The notes below the pieces were generated by a model, which was given only the letters and a program-made list of their open reading frames with translations, was not told the DNA's origin and did no database searches. Made by a program: the position numbers and the translations under genes. This document shows, in pieces, positions 1-6,436 of a DNA stretch of 15,466 nt (position 1 is the stretch's first letter; the number at the start of each line of letters is the position of its first letter). This stretch comes from Methanosarcinales archaeon ex4572_44 (GTDB taxonomy: Archaea > Halobacteriota > Methanosarcinia > Methanosarcinales > EX4572-44). The stretch covers positions 1 to 15,466 of the forward strand of contig NJEL02000038.1 in assembly GCA_002254825.2 (NCBI GenBank), in the 5' to 3' direction.

Positions 1-261
1 GAAGATGTTTTATCTGGAAAAAACAAAATTATATATTTAAGAGAGGATGGCAAATATATAAAAGAACTTGAAAACCTGAATACTGGTGTTGAAGATATTA
101 TTTTTGTTTTGGGTGATCATGAAGGTATGAAATTCGAAGACGAAGAGTTACTAAAGGATTATGGTGCCACGAGAGCCAGTGTTAGCCCCTACTCACTCCA
201 CGCCGACCACTGCATAATACTGGTGCATAACGAGCTTGACAGAAGAGAAAGCTGCAAATAA
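1..261 (+). CDS. trmY: tRNA (pseudouridine-54 N1)-methyltransferase TrmY, C-terminal part
   Basis: The frame is open from the first base and ends at TAA 259-261, so only the last 86 residues are present. TrmY is a SPOUT-class enzyme that methylates N1 of pseudouridine 54 in archaeal tRNA, using S-adenosylmethionine bound in a C-terminal trefoil knot. Visible here are the family signature FVLGDHEG, part of the SAM-binding knot, and the C-terminal block SVSPYSLHADHCIILVHNEL, which closely matches remembered TrmY ends of the type LSPLELHANHCITIIHN. The short tail ending in a Cys-Lys pair is also typical. The first half of this fragment is clearly more AT-rich than the second half. The gene is followed after 31 bases by the promoter of the next gene, so it is probably the last gene of its transcript. 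Identification rests on motifs only. Confidence 0.85.
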   Translation, partial: EDVLSGKNKIIYLREDGKYIKELENLNTGVEDIIFVLGDHEGMKFEDEELLKDYGATRASVSPYSLHADHCIILVHNELDRRESCK

Positions 262-292
262 GCTGCACCCGGCGACAACGACAGGAGAACAA

Positions 293-300
293 TTTATATA
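293..300 (+). promoter_or_regulatory. TATA box of the AI-2E-family gene
   Basis: TTTATATA lies in an otherwise mixed 86-base gap after trmY. An archaeal transcript would start about 25 bases downstream, near 322-326. This leaves a leader of about 22-26 bases that contains a GGAG element (339-342), five bases before the GTG at 348. Confidence 0.6.
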
Positions 301-347
301 TTATTAGTTTTGTTATTTTTGGCGTGGTTTCGGAAGACGGAGTTTCA

Positions 348-1385
348 GTGATCATCAGATACAAGCTTGAGATCACGATAACTGCTGCAATCATCATCCT
401 TTCCGCTCTCTTCTTCTTTGTTCTCTCACCACTTTTGGACGGGATCGTGCTCGGTATCGTATTTGCTTATGTTGCTCGTCCGATCAAAACGTTCTTCGAT
501 GGTCGTTTAAAACGGATCTCCACGTGGATCGCCACGCTATTGATCGTCCTGCCCATTTTCATGATACTTGGGCTCGGGTTGATTGAGCTCGGTAACAAGA
601 TCGTCTGGGCAATACGCCACAAAGACGAACTGATCGCCAAGTTGAACGTCCTCTCACTCGACATCGGCGTTCCAGATTTCATACAGGATCAGATCCACTC
701 TGCACTCGTGAATTTCACAGGTTCAGTCCTGCCATTCCTCTCAGAGATGCCTGTCTTTGAATACACCAAGATTTTTGGTTTGATGAGCGTTAACATCGTG
801 ATCTCAGTCGTCGTCTGTTTCTACCTGTTGAGAGATGGAAAAGAACTTGTGAATCGTGCCCTTGCCATAATCCCAGCAAAACGGCTCAATATCACAATAA
901 AATTCCTATCAGAGCTGGACAGAATCCTAACAGCTGTTTACATCGGTAACGCCTACACAGCGATCATCGTTGCAATAATATCCCTATTTGTCTTCATATT
1001 ATTCGATTTCCCAAGCGTACTTGCACTATCAGCCCTAATATTCCTCGCAGCACTGATACCACTCTTCACAGGATGGATGGTGCTCGCACCACTCGCACTC
1101 TACAAATACTTCACCACTGGAGCAACTGAAGCCATAATCTTCTTCATAATTGCATCGATCACGATCTATGCCCCGCCAGAACTGCTCATACGACCCTACA
1201 TCATCGGAACAAAATCAGGCATCCACCCACTTCTGATCATCCTCACCTTCATCGGAGGCGGACTTGTAGGTGGAATATCAGGCTTCTTCCTCGCACCAAT
1301 GCTGCTCGGAATGCTAATCGCCGCATACCGCGTCTACACAACAGAAAAAAAACATGAAAAAAGAGAAAAAAACTTGTCCAACTGA
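348..1385 (+). CDS. AI-2E family transporter-like membrane protein
   Basis: This is a polytopic membrane protein of the AI-2E/PerM family (PF01594) of about 345 residues, the usual family length. It has paired N-terminal hydrophobic segments ending in FAYVARPIK, a soluble central region of about 100 residues, and a dense group of membrane segments in the second half. The conserved part near PLFTGWMVLAPLALYKYFTTG and the glycine-rich segment FIGGGLVGGISGFFLAPMLL are characteristic. A basic tail (KKHEKREKN) ends the protein. Family members have been linked to signal-molecule export or ion/proton antiport, so the substrate cannot be given here. I chose GTG 348 because GGAG stands five bases upstream and the TATA box predicts a short leader. 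GTG 324 in the same frame is an alternative. The gene converges on the hydrolase gene with only ten bases between stop codons. Its 3' codons mostly end in A or C, while its 5' codons are mixed. Confidence 0.85.
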   Translation: MIIRYKLEITITAAIIILSALFFFVLSPLLDGIVLGIVFAYVARPIKTFFDGRLKRISTWIATLLIVLPIFMILGLGLIELGNKIVWAIRHKDELIAKLNVLSLDIGVPDFIQDQIHSALVNFTGSVLPFLSEMPVFEYTKIFGLMSVNIVISVVVCFYLLRDGKELVNRALAIIPAKRLNITIKFLSELDRILTAVYIGNAYTAIIVAIISLFVFILFDFPSVLALSALIFLAALIPLFTGWMVLAPLALYKYFTTGATEAIIFFIIASITIYAPPELLIRPYIIGTKSGIHPLLIILTFIGGGLVGGISGFFLAPMLLGMLIAAYRVYTTEKKHEKREKNLSN

Positions 1386-1406
1386 ACAAAACTTTTTATT
1401 CTTTTA
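1386..1406 (+). terminator. T-rich stretch after the AI-2E-family gene
   Basis: Runs of five and four T follow the stop codon immediately and extend into the 3' end of the convergent gene. Archaeal RNA polymerase terminates at such oligo-T tracts. There is no hairpin. Confidence 0.35.
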
Positions 1407-2133
1407 TTACTGTGTTTTTTAGCGTTCCGATCTGTTCTATCTCTATTTCTACAGTGTCTTTGTCGAATAGTTCTCCCATGCCTGCTGGGGTTCCTGTTGC
1501 TATTACGTCTCCTCTTTCGAGTGTCATTATGTTTGAGACGAATTCAATTATTTCTGGTATGGTGAAGATCATGTTTTTGGTGTTGGAGTTTTGTTTTGTT
1601 CTGTTGTTTATTCGTGTTTGTATTTTGAGGTTGTGTGGGTCTATGTCTGTGACTATATAGGGTCCGATTGGCGCGAATGTGTCAAATCCTTTTGCTCGTG
1701 TCCATTGTCCGTCTATTCTCTGCATGTCTCGGGCTGTGATGTCGTTTAGGCATGTGTAGCCGAACATGACGTCTTCTGCTTTCTTTGCACTGATTTTTTT
1801 GCATCGTTTTCCGATGACCACTGCGAGTTCTGCTTCGCAGTCGAGGTGTTTCACACCTTTTGGGTAGATGATTTTGTCGTTGTATGCAATCATCGCAGAG
1901 GGTGGTTTCAGGAAGATGAGTGGTTCCTCTGGTATTCGCAGGTTGAGTTCGTCTGCGTGGTCCTGGTAGTTTAAGGCGAGGCAGATGATCTTGCTCGGTT
2001 TTGTTGGAGGTAGAAGTCTCAGCTCTGTTAAGGGATATGTGTCGTTGTAGAGTCCTCGGTGTGCGGTGACAAGTCCGCCTTTGACCTCTCCGTAAAATGT
2101 TTTGTCTCCATGTTGGAAATGTCCTATTCTCAT
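1396..2133 (-). CDS. Fumarylacetoacetate hydrolase family protein
   Basis: This 245-residue protein belongs to the FAH superfamily (PF01557), which cleaves or decarboxylates beta-keto acids with a divalent metal. Examples are fumarylpyruvate/acylpyruvate hydrolases and HpaG-type isomerase-decarboxylases. Family marks in order are CLALNYQDHADEL, the PLIFLKPPSAMI loop, the metal-site glutamates in DCEAELAVVIGKRCKK, GYTCLNDITARDMQ, KGFDTFAPIGPYIV and the closing GDVIATGTPAGMG. The catalytic His-Glu pattern and metal ligands appear intact. I chose ATG 2133 because GGTGAG lies four bases upstream. An in-frame TTG at 2145 would add only four residues. Archaeal members are often annotated as 2-hydroxyhepta-2,4-diene-1,7-dioate isomerases without proof, so the substrate is unknown. 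The 3' half has codons almost all ending in A or C and is enriched in Asn, Thr and Lys. Confidence 0.88.
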   Translation of the reverse strand: MRIGHFQHGDKTFYGEVKGGLVTAHRGLYNDTYPLTELRLLPPTKPSKIICLALNYQDHADELNLRIPEEPLIFLKPPSAMIAYNDKIIYPKGVKHLDCEAELAVVIGKRCKKISAKKAEDVMFGYTCLNDITARDMQRIDGQWTRAKGFDTFAPIGPYIVTDIDPHNLKIQTRINNRTKQNSNTKNMIFTIPEIIEFVSNIMTLERGDVIATGTPAGMGELFDKDTVEIEIEQIGTLKNTVIKE

Positions 2134-2208
2134 CTTTCTCACCAAACAACTGAACCATTATATGAGCTAATGTTATATTCTTGTTTTGATTTTGCATTCA
2201 TCCAGCTT

Positions 2209-2217
2209 GTATATACC
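2209..2217 (-). promoter_or_regulatory. Possible TATA box of the hydrolase gene
   Basis: Read on the minus strand this is GGTATATAC. It would place a transcript start near 2187 and give a leader of about 54 bases. It stands in generally AT-rich DNA, so support is modest. Confidence 0.35.
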
Positions 2218-2503
2218 GAACTCGCTCTCAACGAAGAGATCTACGATCTAATGATTAGGAACATTTATAGTTTTCTATGCATCTGGAAATACTTTTGAAA
2301 CAGAAAGAGTACTGGAGACAGAGATAAGTGATAAAACACATTAAATAAGTTAAAAATTAATTAATTTGTATTTTATTACTTGAATTGGAAAATAGTTTAT
2401 TACAAAATAAAATAATCTAAAAAATAATATTTGATCGAGCTTATGAAAAAAATAGAAGAGAAAAGATGAGTGAATGAAACTCGTGGAGCGGAATCGAAAC
2501 TGC

Positions 2504-2512
2504 TTTTAAATA
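2504..2512 (+). promoter_or_regulatory. TATA box of the aroA unit
   Basis: TTTTAAATA is preceded directly by CGAAACTGC, which resembles a purine-rich BRE. The predicted start near 2535 leaves a leader of about 37 bases before the upstream ORF and about 80 bases before aroA. Confidence 0.6.
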
Positions 2513-2571
2513 CCCTTTGGTCAAAATAAGCCATCTCAAAGACGAGATCCGATGCATAGTTGGTGATAGCC

Positions 2572-2610
2572 ATGAACAATAGTGTTATAAACAGGATGTG
2601 TGTTTACTAA
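2572..2610 (+). CDS. Candidate 12-residue leader peptide upstream of aroA
   Basis: This short ORF encodes MNNSVINRMCVY and ends with TAA. GGTGAT at 2562-2567, a near-perfect match to the archaeal anti-Shine-Dalgarno sequence, sits four bases before its ATG. The aroA ATG at 2615 lacks a well-spaced ribosome site of its own and comes only four bases after this stop codon, which would suit translational coupling or reinitiation. The last sense codon is Tyr, an end product of the aromatic pathway, but a single codon is weak support for attenuation. No family is recognised, so this is a candidate only. Confidence 0.35.
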   Translation: MNNSVINRMCVY

Positions 2611-2614
2611 AATT

Positions 2615-3898
2615 ATGGATGTGAGGGTGTCCCATTCCGCGCTTGAGGGTGTGGTTGATGCGCCGCCGTCAAAGAGTTATACTCATAGGGCTGTGGCTAT
2701 TGCTTCGCTCGGTAGAAGAACACGCGTTCTTAATCCTCTTGTATCGGATGATACGCGCAGTACCATGCATGCATGTCGGATGCTTGGTGCAGAGGTTGAA
2801 CGGATGGAAGATCATATTCAGATTAGAGGCACCCAGGGGAAGGTGACCACTCCAGATAATATCGTTGACGTTGGAAACTCTGGGACCACTCTCAGGATTA
2901 TGAGCGCTGTATCTGCTCTTGCGAATGGTGCTGTGGTCTTGACGGGTGATGCGTCGATCAGACGGCGTCCAAACAATCCTCTCATAGTTGCTCTCAACGA
3001 TCTTGGCGCAGATGCATTTTCAACTCGTAATAATGGGATGGCGCCACTGGTGGTGCGAGGTAAGCTGCGTGGTGGGAAGACGTTTATTGACGGGTCGGTG
3101 AGTTCACAGTTTATCACAGGGCTGCTCATCGCATGCCCGTTTGCAGAGAGGGAGAGGGACACCGAGATAGTGGTTCGAGGCACGCTCAAATCACGGCCTT
3201 ATGTGGATATCACGCTCGAGATGCTCAAAGATGCAGGTGTAGAGATAACGGTTGAAGAAGGTGTAAACCTCACATTCAAGGTGGCGGGCGGACAGGATCT
3301 GCACGTTTCAGAGTATAGAGTGCCTGGCGATTTTTCATCAGCCTCGTACCTGCTTGCGGCAGGCGCACTCTTCGGCGAGTTAACAGTCAGCAATATGTAC
3401 CCGACTGCGCAGGGCGATTCAGCAATCATCCAGATACTCGAAGAGATGGGTGCAGATATCACATGGAACAAAAATAAGGGAATTGTTAAAGTCAGGAAGA
3501 GTAGGCTCACTGGTTGTGTCATTGACGTTGGCGAGACTCCAGACCTCCTGCCAACTCTCGCGGTACTCGGTGCTCTTGCAGAGGGAACTACTACAATTAA
3601 AAACGCTAAACACGTCCGATATAAGGAGACAGACCGAATTCATGCCATAGCAACAGAGCTTGCGAAGATGGGTGCTATTCTGAAAGAAGAAGAGGACAGT
3701 TTGACGATTGAGGGTTCAAAACTGCATAGTGCACAACTTGACGGCTGGGACGACCACCGAATCGTCATGGCACTGACACTTGCAGGCATTGCAACAGGTA
3801 ACACCACAATTAACACAGCAGAATCTGTTAAAATATCATACCCAAACTTCTTTGAAGACATAAAGTCACTTGGCGCCATTATAGAAACAAACACTTGA
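2615..3898 (+). CDS. aroA: 3-phosphoshikimate 1-carboxyvinyltransferase (EPSP synthase)
   Basis: AroA transfers the enolpyruvyl group of phosphoenolpyruvate to shikimate 3-phosphate, the sixth step of the shikimate pathway, in the cytoplasm. The 427 residues match the family length. Motifs in order are PPSKSYTHRAV with the substrate-binding Lys and Ser-Lys pair, VGNSGTTLRIMSAV (the PEP-site NSGTT), GDASIRRRPNNPL (the usual RxRP arginines), SGS-type VSSQFITGLL, the catalytic Asp in ETPDLLPTLAVLGALAEG, RYKETDRIHAIATEL and DGWDDHRIVMAL. All key residues are visible. ATG 2615 is preferred because homologues start about ten residues before the PPSKSYTHR block. GTG 2600 is an in-frame alternative. 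Codon endings shift from mainly G/T at the 5' end to mainly A/C at the 3' end. DUF61 follows 18 bases later, probably on the same transcript. Confidence 0.95.
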   Translation: MDVRVSHSALEGVVDAPPSKSYTHRAVAIASLGRRTRVLNPLVSDDTRSTMHACRMLGAEVERMEDHIQIRGTQGKVTTPDNIVDVGNSGTTLRIMSAVSALANGAVVLTGDASIRRRPNNPLIVALNDLGADAFSTRNNGMAPLVVRGKLRGGKTFIDGSVSSQFITGLLIACPFAERERDTEIVVRGTLKSRPYVDITLEMLKDAGVEITVEEGVNLTFKVAGGQDLHVSEYRVPGDFSSASYLLAAGALFGELTVSNMYPTAQGDSAIIQILEEMGADITWNKNKGIVKVRKSRLTGCVIDVGETPDLLPTLAVLGALAEGTTTIKNAKHVRYKETDRIHAIATELAKMGAILKEEEDSLTIEGSKLHSAQLDGWDDHRIVMALTLAGIATGNTTINTAESVKISYPNFFEDIKSLGAIIETNT

Positions 3899-3916
3899 AA
3901 CGATGAGTGGGCCGAG

Positions 3917-4357
3917 ATGAATACAGATCACAGACCGAGCATCGACCGAACGATCATGAACCTCGTTAAGAACATGAACAAACACGTGCCCGCGCGACGC
4001 AATCTCGAAGAACTACTCGAAGAACCACGCCCATACGTCATCGGGAAGGACGGGAGAAAACAACACATTTCAATGGACGAACTGACACTGATATCAAAAA
4101 TCATACCACAAGAAGAATGGAAACAAACACGCCTCCCAATCCTGCTTGAAATGACGACAGAGTTCGAAGAAACGGCCGTAAGAGTGCAGGGGCGTAACGA
4201 GTGCAGAATCGTTCAGAGCGTTCTCGAAACAAGAAAATCCGGGAATAGAATCATACTATACTTGCCTGAAATCCAGCAACTCCGACGAAAACTGCAGACC
4301 ACAACACAATACGCATTTTACACTCGATTAAATCCGAAAAACCAGATAATACCCTGA
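3917..4357 (+). CDS. UPF0216/DUF61 family protein
   Basis: This 146-residue soluble protein matches the archaeal DUF61 family (PF01886), whose function is not known. The recognisable parts are the N-terminal helix around LVKNMNKHVPARRNLEELL, the PYVIGKDGRKQHI segment that aligns with the family's DG-containing turn, the central LISKIIPQEEWKQTRLPILLE block, and the C-terminal YLPEIQQLRRKLQTTTQY. Length is typical and the gene looks intact. It has only a weak ribosome site (GCCGAG) and starts 18 bases after aroA, so it probably shares the aroA transcript. Nothing here ties it to aromatic biosynthesis. Codons end mostly in A or C. Confidence 0.85.
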   Translation: MNTDHRPSIDRTIMNLVKNMNKHVPARRNLEELLEEPRPYVIGKDGRKQHISMDELTLISKIIPQEEWKQTRLPILLEMTTEFEETAVRVQGRNECRIVQSVLETRKSGNRIILYLPEIQQLRRKLQTTTQYAFYTRLNPKNQIIP

Positions 4358-4523
4358 TAATAGTTTCTATGGATTATTTTACCAGTTTTAGATGACAAAT
4401 GGTCAAAAATAAAAAAATTGTTTCGTTCAACTTACCGAATTTTTCCAGAATATTTCGTTTCTTATCGTTTTTGAATCTGTAACCACCAAAAAGGTCTGTA
4501 ACAAACCAAACAAATAAATACAA

Positions 4524-4557
4524 AAATCGTTGCCAATTTGCGCTGACAGCACGATTT
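4524..4557. repeat. Inverted repeat between convergent genes
   Basis: AAATCGT (4524-4530) and ACGATTT (4551-4557) form a perfect 7-bp inverted repeat around a 20-base loop. It lies 32 bases beyond the stop codon of the minus-strand isomerase gene and in the 231-base gap after DUF61. It could fold at the end of either transcript. Archaeal termination does not usually need a hairpin, so this may be chance. Confidence 0.3.
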
Positions 4558-4588
4558 GACAACGCTTTAGCGGTCTACTATTGTATCT

Positions 4589-5524
4589 TTATTCGGTTTT
4601 GGGTGGGTGTGGTGGTTTTCCAATTATCGATTCAACGCCTGCCTCATTTTCGGTCTTGGGTTCGGTGTCTCGTATGATCTCTCTCAATGTCACTGTAAAG
4701 ATGAGCGTCTTTCCTGCCAGGTGGTGGTTGCTGTCAATTGTTATGTTTGTTTCGTTCATGCTCACGCTCATTGTTCCGAAGGGTGTTCGGATCTCTGGCT
4801 CCAGGATCTCCTCGGCCCGAAGTGTAGCGTTCTTCCCTGAGATTGCTGTGACAGTCGATGACCATGGATTGAGTGGAAGTATTATATTGTCACCGACTGC
4901 AAAGTCGTGTCGCAGAGTGATCATGGTCTCGTTTGCTGCAATCACGGTCTTATTCCATTGATCGCTAAACGGGAACGTATCGCCCTCGTGGAGGTCATAG
5001 GAGAACGTGACAGCAGTCCCTGTTATGTTGTCCACGATGATGTACATCTCGGACTCAGGAACCTGGAGTTGCTCGCCGACTGCGTATTCTGTTCCAAAGG
5101 TCATGTTGAAGCTGTGAGGTGGCATCTCATGGGTTCTGTTGAACGTCTCCTCAATCGGGATCTCGAAGACCCTTGGGATCACGTTCACTTTTGCAGGGTC
5201 GTACTCCCCATACGCTTCCTCAGGTGGGATCGTGATGTTCTTTGTCTCGTTCACCTTCACCCCAAGTATGCCTCTGTCAAAGCCTGGTATCATCTGGCCA
5301 GCACCGACCTTGAACTGGAGTGGTTCATATCTGCGAGCAGGATCGTAGAGTCCAGCTTCCATTGCCACGTCTTCAAGTGACGTGTCAAAAACAGTTCCGT
5401 CCTCCAGCCGTCCAACGTAGTCCACTTTTACAATATCTCCTTCGTTGACGATTCCTGGTTTTTCAGTGACACATCCTGAAATTGCAATGAGCAGCAGGAG
5501 CGCTGGAAGTATCAAACGTTTCAT
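4589..5524 (-). CDS. Lipoprotein FKBP-type peptidyl-prolyl cis-trans isomerase
   Basis: The 311-residue protein starts with a signal peptide whose lipobox ISGC places the lipidated Cys at residue 18. It should therefore be anchored outside the membrane. An FKBP/SlyD-like domain follows from about residue 28, with GDIVKVDYVGRLEDGTVFDT, the binding-pocket sequence VGAGQMIPGFDRGILG, and PPEEAYGEYDP. The remaining part of about 190 residues resembles the insert-in-flap regions of long archaeal FKBPs, which act as chaperones. FTVTLREI probably closes the last strand. Ten N-x-S/T sequons are visible, consistent with an S-layer-exposed glycoprotein. The C-terminus is Pro-rich. It starts seven bases after the microprotein gene, with only a weak ribosome site, and is probably cotranscribed with it. 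Substrates are likely exported proteins, by inference from location. Confidence 0.9.
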   Translation of the reverse strand: MKRLILPALLLLIAISGCVTEKPGIVNEGDIVKVDYVGRLEDGTVFDTSLEDVAMEAGLYDPARRYEPLQFKVGAGQMIPGFDRGILGVKVNETKNITIPPEEAYGEYDPAKVNVIPRVFEIPIEETFNRTHEMPPHSFNMTFGTEYAVGEQLQVPESEMYIIVDNITGTAVTFSYDLHEGDTFPFSDQWNKTVIAANETMITLRHDFAVGDNIILPLNPWSSTVTAISGKNATLRAEEILEPEIRTPFGTMSVSMNETNITIDSNHHLAGKTLIFTVTLREIIRDTEPKTENEAGVESIIGKPPHPPKTE

Positions 5525-5531
5525 AATTTTA

Positions 5532-5681
5532 TCAGTCTTCTTTTATCGTTATCTTGACCTCTTTCCACTCGCCAACGCCTCGAAGGCTCTGCAAGCTTCC
5601 AGCTATGGTGTTCTGCAAAAACTGTCCAACAAATTCGTTGATGGGTATTTCTCTTCCATCGATAAAGAGTGTGACGCTCAT
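5532..5681 (-). CDS. Conserved 49-residue archaeal microprotein
   Basis: This short gene encodes 49 residues beginning MSVTLFIDGREIPINEF and ending in VKITIKED. The pattern (short beta strand, helix FVGQFLQNTIAGSLQSL, conserved-looking RGVGEWKEVKI strand) recalls small uncharacterised proteins I have seen in Methanosarcina-type genomes, but I know no function or family name. A TATA box at 5706-5713 predicts a start about five bases before the ATG, so the mRNA may be nearly leaderless. The FKBP lipoprotein gene follows after seven bases. Coding support is the compact ORF bounded by a promoter on one side and a tightly spaced gene on the other. Confidence 0.7.
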   Translation of the reverse strand: MSVTLFIDGREIPINEFVGQFLQNTIAGSLQSLRGVGEWKEVKITIKED

Positions 5682-5705
5682 AACAGACACTTCATCTCTC
5701 AATCA

Positions 5706-5713
5706 CTTATAAA
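5706..5713 (-). promoter_or_regulatory. TATA box of the microprotein-FKBP unit
   Basis: On the minus strand this is TTTATAAG, preceded by the A-rich GGAAAAT. It stands in the 61-base gap after the DUF555 stop codon. The predicted start near 5684 is almost at the microprotein ATG (5681). Confidence 0.5.
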
Positions 5714-5742
5714 ATTTTCCATTTGCAGAATTCTACCTTTTT

Positions 5743-6087
5743 TCAGTCTTCAATTTTCTGGATATCTGATATTTTGAGTGGTATGTTCTTCAGAGCTTTT
5801 CCTATCACTGATTTGGCGATTCGCGCAGCGTGTTCTTCGCTCTCGGCGTCGAAGACTCGCATCTCAAAGAACAGTCCGACAAGAGCAGTTTTTGCTGCCA
5901 TAAAGACGCTGTCCAGCTCCTCGTTGCATGCAGGGCATATAATGGTTCCAACGTTCACTTCAACATAGTTTAGCTTAGGGTTCAGCCGTTTACCAGCCTC
6001 TGAGATCGCAACGCCCATTGCATCGTTAACAGACTCCACGTCTTTCACGAGCCAAGCTGCTTCAAGCAGGACACGATAGTTTGGCAT
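5743..6087 (-). CDS. UPF0212/DUF555 family protein
   Basis: This 114-residue protein matches the euryarchaeal UPF0212 (DUF555) family very well. It begins MPNYRVLLEAAWLVKDVESV, continues with a segment VAISEAGKRLNPKLNYVEV, and has one CPAC motif (Cys 51 and 54), which may bind zinc or be redox active. The closing half contains FMAAKTALVGLFFEMRVFDA and EEHAARIAKSVIGKAL. No function is established for the family. I use the ATG at 6087 because homologues begin with MPNY. The longer frame up to 6174 overlaps the neighbouring DUF357 gene and has no homology. It lies 20 bases after DUF357 and probably in the same transcript as asd. Confidence 0.88.
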   Translation of the reverse strand: MPNYRVLLEAAWLVKDVESVNDAMGVAISEAGKRLNPKLNYVEVNVGTIICPACNEELDSVFMAAKTALVGLFFEMRVFDAESEEHAARIAKSVIGKALKNIPLKISDIQKIED

Positions 6088-6107
6088 AATAAACCAGGTC
6101 TCACATC

Positions 6108-6392
6108 TCACACTGTGAACTTCTCTTTCAAGGAGACGCCGAAGAGTCCGAGCATCACGCCGGAATCGAGCCATGCATACCCATAACTGAAACAGACGAG
6201 TGCATTGACAAAGTCTTCTTCCCCGCTAAAGTGGACGCCGTCATCGTAGTACGCACGTGCCATCTCCAGTAGATCGAGTGCTGCTGCATGCAGCGGCGAG
6301 CCTTCCATTGGGAGGGCTGAAACATCCCCCAGGGCAGTTGAAAGCATGTTCTGGTAGCGATTCGTTTTCTCAACAATATCAGCAGCAACCAT
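6108..6392 (-). CDS. DUF357 family protein
   Basis: The 94-residue product matches archaeal DUF357 (PF04010), a small all-helical family of unknown function. Signature parts are LPMEGSPLHAAALDLLEMAR, YYDDGVHF and VNALVCFSYGYAWLDSGVML, which form the usual two-helix core ending in GLFGV. ATG 6392 is chosen because GAGGGG lies 11 bases upstream. An in-frame GTG at 6404 overlaps that ribosome site. The gene is 44 bases downstream of asd and 20 bases upstream of DUF555 on the same strand, so asd-DUF357-DUF555 is a likely transcript. Confidence 0.85.
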   Translation of the reverse strand: MVAADIVEKTNRYQNMLSTALGDVSALPMEGSPLHAAALDLLEMARAYYDDGVHFSGEEDFVNALVCFSYGYAWLDSGVMLGLFGVSLKEKFTV

Positions 6393-6436
6393 AATCCAAA
6401 ACACCCCTCTTTTGAGTTGATCTCTCTTATCTCTCT

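Larger units (their letters stand above)
2134..2571. other. AT-rich intergenic region between divergent genes
   Basis: This gap of about 440 bases separates the hydrolase gene (-) from the aroA unit (+). A minus-strand TATA-like GGTATATAC (2209-2217) could serve the hydrolase gene, and a plus-strand TATA box at 2504-2512 serves aroA. Between 2330 and 2445 the sequence is very AT-rich with short A and T runs. I see no convincing ORF, tRNA, C/D-box RNA or tandem repeat there. Confidence 0.6.

Noticed and set aside
182..397. Minus-strand ORF of 71 codons over the trmY-AI-2E gap
   Set aside because: It is antisense to the trmY end, the promoter and the start of the next gene, with no recognisable features.
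2059..2298. Plus-strand ORF of 79 codons upstream of the AT-rich gap
   Set aside because: Its first part is antisense to the hydrolase gene and the remainder has no ribosome site or family pattern.
2330..2445. AT-rich stretch considered as a replication origin
   Set aside because: I found no repeated origin-recognition-box-like motifs and no orc1/cdc6 gene nearby. AT richness alone is not enough.
4374..4562. Minus-strand ORF of 62 codons in the gap between DUF61 and the FKBP gene
   Set aside because: It would start at TTG without a ribosome site, overlaps an inverted repeat, and has no recognisable pattern.
6088..6174. Longer start for the DUF555 gene
   Set aside because: It overlaps the end of DUF357, adds basic low-homology sequence, and family members start at MPNY.
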